From: Rhodothermus sp.
Lineage (GTDB): Bacteria; Bacteroidota; Rhodothermia; Rhodothermales; Rhodothermaceae
Assembly: GCA_030950375.1 (NCBI GenBank)
Contig: JAUZRN010000010.1
Coordinates: forward strand, 62,001 to 126,000
Length of the DNA stretch: 64,000 bases
Direction of reading: 5' to 3'
In this document: in pieces, positions 9,779 to 17,884 of the stretch
Position numbering within the stretch: the stretch's first letter is position 1
Layout: every line of letters begins with the position of its first letter
The notes under the pieces: model-generated
Told to the model about the DNA's origin: nothing
Seen by the model: the letters and a program-made list of their open reading frames with translations, nothing else
Database searches by the model: none
Made by a program: the position numbers and the translations under genes

Positions 9779-11638
9779 ATGAGCAACCAGTACGGTCAAC
9801 ACTCTCCTACACCAAGCCGCGATCTACACGGCCCCCGCACACACACCTGTGGTGAACTGCGACGTACGCACATCGGCCAAGAAGTCGTACTCAAGGGCTG
9901 GGTGGACACGCGACGCGACCTGGGCGGGGTCATTTTTGTCGATCTACGCGATCGCTATGGTCTAACGCAGCTTGTCTTTTCTCCCCAGGACAATGAAGCA
10001 GCCTATCAGCTGGCAGACCGCCTGCGTAGCGAATATGTAATCTCCATCCGCGGAGTAGTACGCGAACGTACCCCGGACACGATCAATCCCAAGCTGGCAA
10101 CTGGCGAAGTTGAAGTTCGCGTCCATGACCTGATTATTCTGAATACCTCCGAGCCACTGCCATTTCCGGTCTCTGCCCACGAGGAAAAGCGTACCGCTGC
10201 CAGCGAAGAGTTGCGCTTGAAGTATCGCTACCTCGACCTACGGCGTCCCGAACTGCAACGAAATCTGTGGCTTCGCCACCAGGTCTACCTGATTACGCGG
10301 CGCTATTTCGACGCCCATCAATTCATTGAGGTCGAAACCCCGGTGTTGACCAAGTCGACACCGGAAGGCGCTCGCGACTTCCTGGTGCCCAGCCGCCTGC
10401 ACCCGGGCAAGTTCTATGCATTGCCCCAGTCGCCACAACTCTATAAACAGATTCTTATGGTGGCTGGACTGGATCGCTATTTCCAGATCGTCAAATGCTT
10501 CCGCGACGAAGATCTGCGCGCCGATCGCCAGCCCGAATTCACTCAGATCGATGTAGAGATGAGCTTTCCTACCGAAGCGCAAATCTTCGAACTTATCGAA
10601 GGGCTCATGCAGGCGATCTGGCAGGAAACGCTGGGGGTCGAACTGACGCGCCCCTTCCCACGCCTTTCCTACGACGAAGCCCTGCGTCGTTTCGGCTCCG
10701 ATAAGCCGGATACTCGTTTTGGACTCGAACTACAGGAAGTCGGGCCCGTCTTTCGCGGCTCTGGCTTCCGCGTCTTCGAAAGTATCCTGGAACAGGGCGG
10801 CACCATTGTAGCCCTGGTCGTGCCAGGCATGGGCGATCAGGGCCGAGGCTACATGGACCGTCTGGATAAAGAGATCGTACGTAAACAAATCGGTGCCAGT
10901 GGGCTGGTTTATTTCAAGCTGCCTTCCGATGGAGGGCCAACCTATGCTTCGGTCAAAGCGCATGTGCTGGCGCCGGAGTATGTCGAACGTGCCGTGGCAG
11001 CGCTCGGTGCTCGCGCGGGCGATCTCGTGCTGTTGCTGGCCGGTCCCAGGCCGCAGGTGTACCTGCAGGCCGGTGCCCTGCGTTTACACATGGCGCGTGA
11101 GCTGAACCTGATCCCACCAGCCGACCGAACCCCCTGGCATTTCCTGTGGGTAACTGATTTTCCGCTGCTGGAATGGGATGAAGAGACCGGACGCTACTAC
11201 GCAATGCATCACCCCTTTACCGCGCCCCATCCGGACGATCTGGACCGACTGGAGACCGAGCCCGACCGCGTACGTGCCCGTGCTTACGATCTGGTGCTCA
11301 ATGGGAATGAGATCGGCGGTGGTTCGATCCGTATCCATCGGCCGGATATCCAGCGCCGCATGTTCCGCATCCTGGGTATCGATGAGACGGAAGCCGAACA
11401 ACGCTTTGGCTTTCTCCTGACCGCCTTCCGTTACGGTGCTCCTCCACATGGTGGGATCGCCCTGGGATTGGATCGCATCGTCATGCTGCTGGCTGGCGCC
11501 GGCTCCCTTCGCGACGTTATCGCATTCCCCAAAACGCAACGTGGACAGGAGCTCATGTCGGACGCACCCGACGAGGTATCACCTGAACAACTTGAAGAGC
11601 TGAACATCCGCGTCGTTCTGCCCGAAACGGAAGCGTAA
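9779..11638 (+). CDS. aspS: Aspartyl-tRNA synthetase
   Basis: Class II bacterial-type AspRS of 619 residues charging tRNA-Asp. The N-terminal OB-fold anticodon domain contains GWVDTRRDLGGVIFVDLRDR. Class II motif 2 begins at about residue 241 (FRDEDLRADRQPEFTQIDVE). A GAD insertion domain occupies about 290-420. Motif 3 lies near 559-587 (GIALGLDRIVMLLAGAGSLRD, then VIAFPKTQ). The C-terminal extension and GAD domain mark the long bacterial form rather than the archaeal or nondiscriminating short form. It begins with a 10-20-residue Pro/His-rich extension before the OB fold. The gene stands alone; no terminator with a T-run was obvious behind it. Confidence 0.97.
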   Translation: MSNQYGQHSPTPSRDLHGPRTHTCGELRRTHIGQEVVLKGWVDTRRDLGGVIFVDLRDRYGLTQLVFSPQDNEAAYQLADRLRSEYVISIRGVVRERTPDTINPKLATGEVEVRVHDLIILNTSEPLPFPVSAHEEKRTAASEELRLKYRYLDLRRPELQRNLWLRHQVYLITRRYFDAHQFIEVETPVLTKSTPEGARDFLVPSRLHPGKFYALPQSPQLYKQILMVAGLDRYFQIVKCFRDEDLRADRQPEFTQIDVEMSFPTEAQIFELIEGLMQAIWQETLGVELTRPFPRLSYDEALRRFGSDKPDTRFGLELQEVGPVFRGSGFRVFESILEQGGTIVALVVPGMGDQGRGYMDRLDKEIVRKQIGASGLVYFKLPSDGGPTYASVKAHVLAPEYVERAVAALGARAGDLVLLLAGPRPQVYLQAGALRLHMARELNLIPPADRTPWHFLWVTDFPLLEWDEETGRYYAMHHPFTAPHPDDLDRLETEPDRVRARAYDLVLNGNEIGGGSIRIHRPDIQRRMFRILGIDETEAEQRFGFLLTAFRYGAPPHGGIALGLDRIVMLLAGAGSLRDVIAFPKTQRGQELMSDAPDEVSPEQLEELNIRVVLPETEA

Positions 11639-11931
11639 GGCTTCCGAGACGACCGAGCGACCTGCTATACCCCCTGCAGCGGACATGCAACCGGGGCGAC
11701 CAGATAAACCGGCACGCTGCTCCCATAGAGATTGCTCCATCCGCAAGAAAGTTTGGTATCACGCCACGGTTCATCCCAAAGGCTATCCACCGAATTCCAT
11801 CCAGATGTCCGCAAAGCGCTTTCACCCGTAAAGAGCGCATAGCAGACTTGCAAAACAGGCGACAACCCGGGATATTTTTCCGTAAAACTTGAACGCTACC
11901 CTCATGTTGCCCACCTGAAATATCAGGGACA
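11639..11931. other. Intergenic, no supported gene
   Basis: This 293-bp gap follows aspS. A minus-strand open frame (11665-11865, 66 codons, TTG start) reads as a Ser/Trp-rich peptide without known motifs or a ribosome binding site. I do not call it a gene. Confidence 0.5.
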
Positions 11932-12345
11932 ATGCGACCTGCTTACAGCAGTGCTTTTCTGGAGTTGTTTGCCCGTCACTTCCGCTGGGAAGCCTGGGAA
12001 CAGCTGATTCGCCAGCGCGGCTGGACCATCGATCGTCCCTATCGAAGCCGCCATCCGCTGTTTGCAGAAGTCATCTACCCGATCGACTACGGCTATGTGA
12101 ACGGCACGCGCAGCAGCGACGGCGAACCCATCGATCTGTTTGTAGGCCACGGCGCTCACGGACTGGTAGGGGCCCTGCTGACCATCGACCGGCGCCGTGG
12201 CAAGCGAGAAGTCAAGCTGCTCTACAATTGTACCGCTGAAGAAGTCTATCTGGTCAACGGATTTATCAACTTCGACCGGCGGCTGCTGGAAGGCTTTCTG
12301 GTGCTACGCTACCCCATGTCGTCCCTGTGGAGCGACGTCGAATGA
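11932..12345 (+). CDS. Short, degenerate family I inorganic pyrophosphatase-like protein
   Basis: The 137-residue protein matches the core of soluble family I inorganic pyrophosphatases. IYPIDYGYVNGT corresponds to the conserved FYPxNYGYI segment, and DGEPIDLFVG to the metal-binding DGDPxDVLV signature, with the middle Asp replaced by Glu. A later LLTIDRRRGKREVKLL aligns with the loop carrying the D-D-K metal/phosphate ligands but keeps only part of them. The C-terminal Tyr-Lys pair and about 40 residues of the usual 175 are missing. It may hydrolyse PPi poorly or act on another phosphoester. The gene converges with speE and their 3' ends overlap by 37 bp. Family placement is from motif reading. 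Confidence 0.72.
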   Translation: MRPAYSSAFLELFARHFRWEAWEQLIRQRGWTIDRPYRSRHPLFAEVIYPIDYGYVNGTRSSDGEPIDLFVGHGAHGLVGALLTIDRRRGKREVKLLYNCTAEEVYLVNGFINFDRRLLEGFLVLRYPMSSLWSDVE

Positions 12346-13238
12346 GCCGGAGGCCCGCCATCAGCAAACAGGCGTCGCACAAAACTGGGTAACGCAAAGG
12401 CAGCCCGGTGCAGCTCGACGTTATAGTAGCGCAGCCGATCCGCAAACGAAGCCAGCCGACGAGCAGCCTGCTCCGGATCGAAATCTACTACCGGATGTAA
12501 CCGCTTGCTGGCCAGCGTGAACGACCAGAGTCCCATTGGATAGGTTGGAATATGGGCCAGGTACATGTGTACCTGAGCAAACATTCGCCCCAGCATTGCA
12601 TGGGCTGCCTGAATGGAGGCCTGAAAGGTATGGTCGAAAGGAGACTCACTCTGGGTCACCAATATCCCTTCATCCGTCAGAATACGGGCACAATCTCGAT
12701 AAAACGATTCCCCAAAGAGTCCCTCGGCGAAATTTACCGGATCGGTTGAGTCGACGATGATCAGATCATACCAGGCATCCGCAGCTCCCTGCACAAAAGC
12801 CACGCCATCAGCTACATGCAGACGAGCCCGCGGATCCTCGAAGGCAACGCTGAGCTCTGGAAAGCACGTACGCGCCGCCTCAATGACGACCTCGTCGATC
12901 TCTACCAGATCCACCTGTTCGATTTCCGCGTAGCGCAACACCTCACGCAACGTGCCCCCATCGCCGCCACCCACAATCAGTACGCGTCGTGGCCGAGGCA
13001 ACAGGCACAGCGCCGGGTGCGCGATCATTTCGTGATAAACAAATTCATCACGCTCGGTGAGCATGACCAGCCCATCGAGCGTAAGGACCCGTCCAAAGGC
13101 ATCGGTCTGCAACACCTGCACATGCTGATAGGCACTCTGACGGTTAAACAGGATGCGCTCGACTCCGAACGTGAGGCCGGTTCGCTCCTGCCAGAATTCC
13201 GTATACTGGAGCTGATGTTGCTTGGGTGCAGCCATCAT
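12309..13238 (-). CDS. speE: Spermidine (polyamine aminopropyl) synthase
   Basis: Transfers the aminopropyl group of decarboxylated AdoMet to a diamine such as putrescine in the cytosol. The N-terminal domain includes WQERTGLTFGVERIL. The Rossmann domain carries the dcAdoMet-binding VLIVGGGDGGTLREVLRY, followed by VDLVEIDEVVIEAA. The catalytic segment is DLIIVDSTDP, with the expected aspartates. Two adjacent ATGs at 13238 and 13235 are the likely starts; the upstream frame to 13307 looks non-coding. It lies about 94 bp downstream of speD on the same strand, giving the two-step polyamine operon speD-speE. Length (about 309) is slightly above typical because of the C-terminus, whose coding end overlaps the convergent pyrophosphatase-like gene. 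Confidence 0.95.
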   Translation of the reverse strand: MMAAPKQHQLQYTEFWQERTGLTFGVERILFNRQSAYQHVQVLQTDAFGRVLTLDGLVMLTERDEFVYHEMIAHPALCLLPRPRRVLIVGGGDGGTLREVLRYAEIEQVDLVEIDEVVIEAARTCFPELSVAFEDPRARLHVADGVAFVQGAADAWYDLIIVDSTDPVNFAEGLFGESFYRDCARILTDEGILVTQSESPFDHTFQASIQAAHAMLGRMFAQVHMYLAHIPTYPMGLWSFTLASKRLHPVVDFDPEQAARRLASFADRLRYYNVELHRAAFALPSFVRRLFADGGPPAHSTSLHRDDMG

Positions 13239-13331
13239 ACTTCTGCAATATAAAAGGAAAGCGGCATGATGCACTTCCTGGCTGGAAGCTACACCATGCC
13301 GCTGCACTTTCCGAAGGAAGACCGCATCAAT

Positions 13332-13727
13332 TCAGGCGGCGGCTGCCTCCTCAAGCACGGGCTTATGGGGCACCCGCTCCGGGAAAAGTCCCCGCTTAAG
13401 CTCCATGCTCGAGACACTCCGTGCCCTAAACCGCTCCTCCAGGTACTTCTGAATGACCCAGGGATCAATGGTCTCGCCGCATGTAAAAATGTCGACGGCC
13501 GCATAGCCATGCTCCGGCCAGGTATGGATGGCTACATGCGACTCAGCAATAACTACGACGCCACTGACGCCGTGGGGACTAAACGAGTGAAACGTGTCGG
13601 TGATGACGGTGGCACGGGACCGACGAGCGCCCTCAATCAAGATTTCCCGGATCAGGGCCTCGTTGTTGAGCACCTCTCGGTCGCAGTCATAGAACTCGAC
13701 CAAGATCTGCCTTCCGAGTGCTTCCAT
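13332..13727 (-). CDS. speD: S-adenosylmethionine decarboxylase proenzyme (class 1B)
   Basis: Pyruvoyl enzyme that makes decarboxylated AdoMet for polyamine synthesis. The self-cleavage site is visible as AESHVAIHTWPE: cleavage between Glu62 and Ser63 creates the pyruvoyl group. His68 and Cys83 (FTCG) occupy the positions of the known processing and catalytic residues, and the numbering equals that of the small Thermotoga-type enzyme. The 131 residues fit the bacterial class 1B form. The start is secured by AGGAGG five to seven bases upstream, one of the best Shine-Dalgarno sequences in the window. It leads speE. The long upstream region holds stable hairpins that could be a regulatory leader. 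Confidence 0.96.
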   Translation of the reverse strand: MEALGRQILVEFYDCDREVLNNEALIREILIEGARRSRATVITDTFHSFSPHGVSGVVVIAESHVAIHTWPEHGYAAVDIFTCGETIDPWVIQKYLEERFRARSVSSMELKRGLFPERVPHKPVLEEAAAA

Positions 13728-13834
13728 TGGCTACCCTCCTTTTGTTTTGCACCCCCCGTCTGCCACAAACGGGGAAACATTGTATGGTGAACAATTAATG
13801 CCCCCATTCGGAGGCACCCCATACAACCGCAGTC

Positions 13835-13916
13835 CTGGTGAGCGAAGGGTAGGAGGACGCCGGAAGACGTTAGGCCACGCTACAGACGCGTCCTCTTTCG
13901 CTTACAAACTCACCAG
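13835..13916. other. Nested long hairpin upstream of speD, possible structured leader RNA
   Basis: CTGGTGAG (13835-13842) pairs perfectly with CTCACCAG (13909-13916). Inside it, GAGGACGC (13853-13860) pairs perfectly with GCGTCCTC (13888-13895). A short GCGAA/TTCGC pairing between them is also possible. The fold lies about 108 bp upstream of the speD start and could be read on either strand. Which strand is transcribed is unknown. Confidence 0.45.
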
Positions 13917-13928
13917 CCGCTAGCGCAT

Positions 13929-13962
13929 CACGAGTCCATCCTGAATTACAGGATGTCTCGTG
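13929..13962. repeat. Thirteen-base-pair hairpin
   Basis: CACGAG (13929-13934) plus CATCCTG (13937-13943) pair with CAGGATG (13949-13955) plus CTCGTG (13957-13962), with only a TC/T bulge. On the plus strand it is followed by an A-run rather than a T-run, so it is not a standard terminator. Confidence 0.5.
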
Positions 13963-14650
13963 AAAAAACGCATTCAAAGAACGCGGGCATTGCGGTTCAG
14001 GATTGTACCTGGTGGCAGCAGGCCTTTTCCCGAAGGAGACTCCACAGTACCAAAACTAAGCAGCAGAACGATGTTTGTAAAACCCGGTTTTCTCCGACTT
14101 TATTTTTTCACAAATCCCCTCCTTACCGGGGGGCCAATGAACGAGCCCCCTGCCCCAGGGTTCCATTTAGAAAGCGCTTGTCTCCCTCACCAGGCCGGGC
14201 TTTTAATAGTTTTTTACGATGTGATCCGCCCTCTCAATCAGATCTGCTCGAAACTCTTCTGACAACTGAGCGTTGCTCGTTCCAAACTGAACATTGACGA
14301 GCCCAACGGCAGTCCTTATCTTTCATTCTGTGCAGGTTTAACCACCACGTGCTATGACGCATCGGCCAACCACACCGGCAGCGTGGTACTTTGGGCCTTT
14401 CCAGACCACGGCCATGCTACAGGTGGCGGGTCGATGTCGTTGTATGTGTTGATCGCCTTTCTGGCTGTTCCGGTCTACGAGCGCACGCCTACCATCTAAG
14501 TTGTAAGGGCGACAAGTAGCCCTACTGCATTCAGGCAGTGCTCCTGTGTCTCGCAGACCGGCGGTTGTGAGGGCTTGCTATCTCCTGCTGTCCCCGATCG
14601 TAACCAGTGTTTTTGTCCGCTTCCCTTGTTCACCAAAGCCTGGTCGCGCT

Positions 14651-16582
14651 ATGTCTGGCTCAAGAACTTTTGTCCGCTACGGCCGACGCACCCAGGAACT
14701 CACCTGGGAACTGGTACTCAAGCGCAACAGCATTGAGCGCCTCAAACAGGAGCGTCCTCCGCTGCGCGTTATCGAAGAGCTACCGGAGCTGATTGCACGC
14801 GGCTACGAAGCGATTCCTGAAGAAGATATTGTCCGCCTGTACTGGTACGGCATTGCGCACGACAAGCCCAAAGTGGGCACGTTCATGGTGCGCATCAAGG
14901 TACCGGGTGGCTTACTTCGACCAGATCAACTTCGGGCCATCGGTGAGATTGCCGGGCGTTACGGCCGCGATTACGGCGAGCTGACCACACGCCAGGGCAT
15001 TCAGCTCCACTGGGTAGCCATGGAAAAACTGCCCGAAGTACTGGAAGCCATCGCTCAGGCTGGACTGACCACCGTGGGTGCCGAAGGCGATACAGTACGG
15101 AATATTACCAGCTGCCCGGTCAACGGGATTAATCCAGACGAGTTGTTTGACGTCCGCCCGGTCATTGAAGCAGCCGCTCGCTTTTTCTGGGGGAACCCCG
15201 ACTATTCCAACCTGCCTCGTAAGCACAAATTCACGATCAGCAGCTGCCCCCATCAGTGCAACGCTCCGGAAATTCACGACATCGCACTCATCGGCGTCTT
15301 GAAGGACAGACGGCCGGGCTTTGCTGTCAGGGTAGGCGGTGGCCTGTCGGCCACCCCACGTCTGGCCCGTGATCTGGGGGTGTTTGTACCGGTAGACGAA
15401 GCCGTTGAAGTGCTGGCCGCCATTACCGATGTCTGGCAACACAACCTGCGCTACCGTCTGAGCCGCGCCAAGTCGCGCATCAAATTCCTGGTAGACGACT
15501 ACGGTCCAGAAGGCGTACGCGAAATGGTTGAGGCACGGTTGGGACGCCGACTGGAAGACTTTCGGGCACCTGATCCTGTACCAGGCGGCAATCATCTGGG
15601 CATTCATCGGCAGAAACAGGAAGGCTTCTACTATGCAGGTTTTCCAGTGCCCTCAGGGCGGGTAACCGGCACGCAGCTGCGCCAGATCGCCGACCTTCTG
15701 GAAGCTGTCGGTGGCGACATCCGCTTTACACGTGAGCAGAACTTCATTCTGGGCAACATTCCGGAAGACCGACTCGCCTGGGTACTCAATCAGATGCGGG
15801 CCGTGGGCTTCCCTATCGAACGTCACCGACTCTACGGCAGCTCGACAGCCTGCACCAGCCACCAGTTCTGCAACTACTCCGTTGCTGAAACCAAGGAAAA
15901 GCTCGACGAAATCATCGCTGAACTGGAAGCCCATTACGGTGAGGAGATCCAGCAGCTGACCATTTACATGGATGGCTGCCCACACGCCTGCGCTCATCAC
16001 TGGGTAGGCGACATCGGGTTGCAGGGCACGCGCACAGCCGGTCCCGATGGTACCAAAGTTGAAGCTTACGACGTGACACTACGGGGGGGGCTGGGCCGGC
16101 ATGCTGCCATCGGTCGTCCCATTCTGCGCCGCATCCCTTCTGCAGAAATCAGCCAGGCAATCGTCCGGCTGGTAGGCGCCTGGCTACAGGAGCGCCGCCG
16201 CCTGGGTGATCACTACACGTTTCAGGCCTTCTGCGAAGCCCACACGAATGAAGAGCTGCAGGCCATTGCACTGGGCGAAGTCTCGGCCAAAGAAGTAGAA
16301 GCAACCGAGGTGGTGCGCATTCGCATTCCTGGTCCCCTGCTGGAGTTGACCGAGGGCAGCGACCTCATTGAGGTCAAGGCCCCGACTGTGCGCATTGCGC
16401 TGGAGCAGGCCGGCCGCCGCTATCCCCACTTAAAAGCGACCGTGCTCACTCCTGACGGCCAGCTCAGCGAAGCCTTTAACCTCTATGTGAACGAAGAGGA
16501 CATCCAAGGCCTGCAGGGGCTCGACACCCCACTTAAGCCAGGTGACGAGCTGCTCATCCTCATGGCAATGTCCGGTGGTTAA
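14651..16582 (+). CDS. Siroheme sulfite/nitrite reductase fused to a ThiS/MoaD-like sulfur carrier
   Basis: A 643-residue assimilatory reductase that should reduce sulfite (less likely nitrite) by six electrons in the cytosol. The ferredoxin-type half-domains are followed by the siroheme/[4Fe-4S] ligands: CTSHQFC (Cys401, Cys407) and GCPHAC (Cys443, Cys447). An earlier TSCPVNG and SSCPHQCNAPE are the conserved anion-site segments. After about residue 550 there is an extra domain of about 90 residues with a beta-grasp pattern, ending LILMAMSGG. The C-terminal Gly-Gly is what ThiS and MoaD sulfur carriers use to carry thiocarboxylate. I chose the ATG at 14651; the open frame upstream to 14546 is not reductase-like. 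cysH starts 26 bp downstream. The pairing suggests that sulfide made here is loaded onto the fused carrier, which is inference. Confidence 0.9.
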   Translation: MSGSRTFVRYGRRTQELTWELVLKRNSIERLKQERPPLRVIEELPELIARGYEAIPEEDIVRLYWYGIAHDKPKVGTFMVRIKVPGGLLRPDQLRAIGEIAGRYGRDYGELTTRQGIQLHWVAMEKLPEVLEAIAQAGLTTVGAEGDTVRNITSCPVNGINPDELFDVRPVIEAAARFFWGNPDYSNLPRKHKFTISSCPHQCNAPEIHDIALIGVLKDRRPGFAVRVGGGLSATPRLARDLGVFVPVDEAVEVLAAITDVWQHNLRYRLSRAKSRIKFLVDDYGPEGVREMVEARLGRRLEDFRAPDPVPGGNHLGIHRQKQEGFYYAGFPVPSGRVTGTQLRQIADLLEAVGGDIRFTREQNFILGNIPEDRLAWVLNQMRAVGFPIERHRLYGSSTACTSHQFCNYSVAETKEKLDEIIAELEAHYGEEIQQLTIYMDGCPHACAHHWVGDIGLQGTRTAGPDGTKVEAYDVTLRGGLGRHAAIGRPILRRIPSAEISQAIVRLVGAWLQERRRLGDHYTFQAFCEAHTNEELQAIALGEVSAKEVEATEVVRIRIPGPLLELTEGSDLIEVKAPTVRIALEQAGRRYPHLKATVLTPDGQLSEAFNLYVNEEDIQGLQGLDTPLKPGDELLILMAMSGG

Positions 16583-16608
16583 GTCGTTCACTCAACCCGT
16601 ATGTGACC

Positions 16609-17415
16609 ATGGCACGCCAACCGCTGTTTGACGATCTGGAAATCGGTGAAATCGCGCTGCAACTGGACGACCAGGAGCCCGAAGACGTGATTGCCTGGGC
16701 ACTGGAAACTTTCGATGAAGATCGTATCGCCATCGTTACAGCGCTTCAGGCCGACGGCATGGTGATCCTGGACATGGCCTACCGGATGAAACCCAACATC
16801 CGGGTGATCACCATTGACACGGGACGTCTCCCCCAGGCCACCTACGACTTCTACGAACAGGTACGCGCGCGCTATCCAGAAGCACGCTTCGAGGCACGCT
16901 TTCCCGACTATCGGGAGGTAGAAGAAATGGTGCGCCGCCACGGCATCAACCTGTTTTATCGGTCAGTACCTCTGCGCCTGCTCTGCTGCCACGTGCGTAA
17001 AGTACGGCCACTCATTCGTGCACTGAACCAGCTCGATGCCTGGTTTACCGGCCTGCGCCGCGACCAGTGGGCCTCACGGGCTGCCATCCGTAAAGTGGAG
17101 ATCGACCACGACCACGACGGCGTGATCAAGATCAACCCCCTGGCCGACTGGACCAAGGAAGACGTGTGGGCCTACATCGAAGCATGCGACGTGCCCATAC
17201 ATCCACTTTACGCGGAAGGCTACACAAGCATTGGCTGTGCCCCCTGCACCCGTCCAATCCAACCCGGCGAAGACGACCGCGCCGGCCGCTGGTGGTGGGA
17301 GACAAACGCACCCAAAGAATGTGGCATTCACTGCCCCATCGAAACGGGCGGTTTTGAGCACGAGATGGAAGCCATCATCGGGCACGGATCACCCAAAAAC
17401 AACCATACCTCCTGA
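16609..17415 (+). CDS. cysH: Adenylylsulfate (APS) reductase, Fe-S type
   Basis: Thioredoxin-dependent reduction of APS to sulfite and AMP, the step just before the upstream sulfite reductase. The PP-loop-type nucleotide fold includes VITIDTGRLPQATYDF (66-81). Two cysteine pairs, CC at 126-127 (LLCCHVRKV) and CAPC at 210-213, are the [4Fe-4S] ligands that separate APS reductases from E. coli-type PAPS reductase. The catalytic cysteine is Cys238 in KECGIH. The ATG at 16609 is preferred to a GTG two codons earlier. The C-terminal tail beyond the catalytic Cys is about 30 residues. It is tightly spaced with the reductase before it and an unknown gene after it, so these form one sulfate-assimilation operon. 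No sulfurylase gene lies in the window. Confidence 0.95.
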   Translation: MARQPLFDDLEIGEIALQLDDQEPEDVIAWALETFDEDRIAIVTALQADGMVILDMAYRMKPNIRVITIDTGRLPQATYDFYEQVRARYPEARFEARFPDYREVEEMVRRHGINLFYRSVPLRLLCCHVRKVRPLIRALNQLDAWFTGLRRDQWASRAAIRKVEIDHDHDGVIKINPLADWTKEDVWAYIEACDVPIHPLYAEGYTSIGCAPCTRPIQPGEDDRAGRWWWETNAPKECGIHCPIETGGFEHEMEAIIGHGSPKNNHTS

Positions 17416-17428
17416 ATTCAAAACGATC

Positions 17429-17884
17429 ATGCCGTTGACCATTCCCGAAGAAGCCCGGGAGCCGCTGGTGCAGGAACTGACAAGTTTTGCTGCCTCAATG
17501 CCAGACCCGGAAACCCGCCATCTGTACCAGCGGCTCCTGGAAGCCGTCACTGCAGGCACAGTAGATGCGTCGCTGGACGAACCACTGGGACGCTTCCTGG
17601 AGGTGGCCCTCCAGACCGGACGCATCCGACAGCAACACGGCCCTCACGAAGAAAAAGCCTTACGGGCGCTGTATCACCAGACGCAACGCGGACGCCAGAT
17701 TCTGGCCGCCGTCCAACAGGCTAACAAGGCACTCCGTGCTCTCCAGGGGCACACACTCCGTGAACTGACCTTTACCCCCCTGAATCCTGGTACTTACCGC
17801 CTCACCCTTGGTACCGATCAGGTGCGTCTAACCCTGGAAATCAACGCGCAGGGCGTCTGGGTCGAGAACCTGGTCGTGGGATAA
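17429..17884 (+). CDS. Unknown protein encoded in the sulfur-assimilation operon
   Basis: A 151-residue protein with no signal peptide or transmembrane segment. The first 115 residues are predicted helical and rich in Arg/Gln/Leu. The last 45 (from LRELTFTPLNPGTYRL) look like short beta strands. It contains no cysteine, which argues against redox or Fe-S chemistry. The start ATG lies 13 bp after the cysH stop, so co-transcription with the reductase and cysH is very likely. A role in the same pathway, such as partner or scaffold for the fused sulfur carrier, is inferred from position only. No family was recognised. Confidence 0.7.
   Translation: MPLTIPEEAREPLVQELTSFAASMPDPETRHLYQRLLEAVTAGTVDASLDEPLGRFLEVALQTGRIRQQHGPHEEKALRALYHQTQRGRQILAAVQQANKALRALQGHTLRELTFTPLNPGTYRLTLGTDQVRLTLEINAQGVWVENLVVG

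Larger units (their letters stand above)
13728..14650. other. Long divergent intergenic region between speD and the sulfur operon
   Basis: These 923 bp contain no convincing gene. Visible contents are the hairpins listed separately (13835-13916, 13929-13962) and a GC stem CCCCGT/ACGGGG near 13754-13776. A GGGGGGC/GCCCCC stem lies near 14126-14150, and ACTGC/GCAGT lies at 14524-14539. A 78-codon open frame (14263-14499) lacks an early start codon and may be a decayed gene end. The region must hold promoters for both flanking operons. Confidence 0.6.

Noticed and set aside
11665-11865. 66-codon minus-strand frame after aspS
   Set aside because: TTG start, no ribosome binding site, no motif; too little support for a gene.
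13929-13962. 13-bp hairpin as a rho-independent terminator
   Set aside because: Followed by an A-run on the plus strand and by mixed sequence on the minus strand; no T-run in the right place.
13953-14297. Two overlapping plus-strand frames of about 100 codons
   Set aside because: No motif, unlikely amino-acid use and they run through hairpins; treated as intergenic.
14263-14499. 78-codon frame with a protein-like tail before the sulfite reductase
   Set aside because: No start codon near its beginning and no recognised family; at most a gene remnant.
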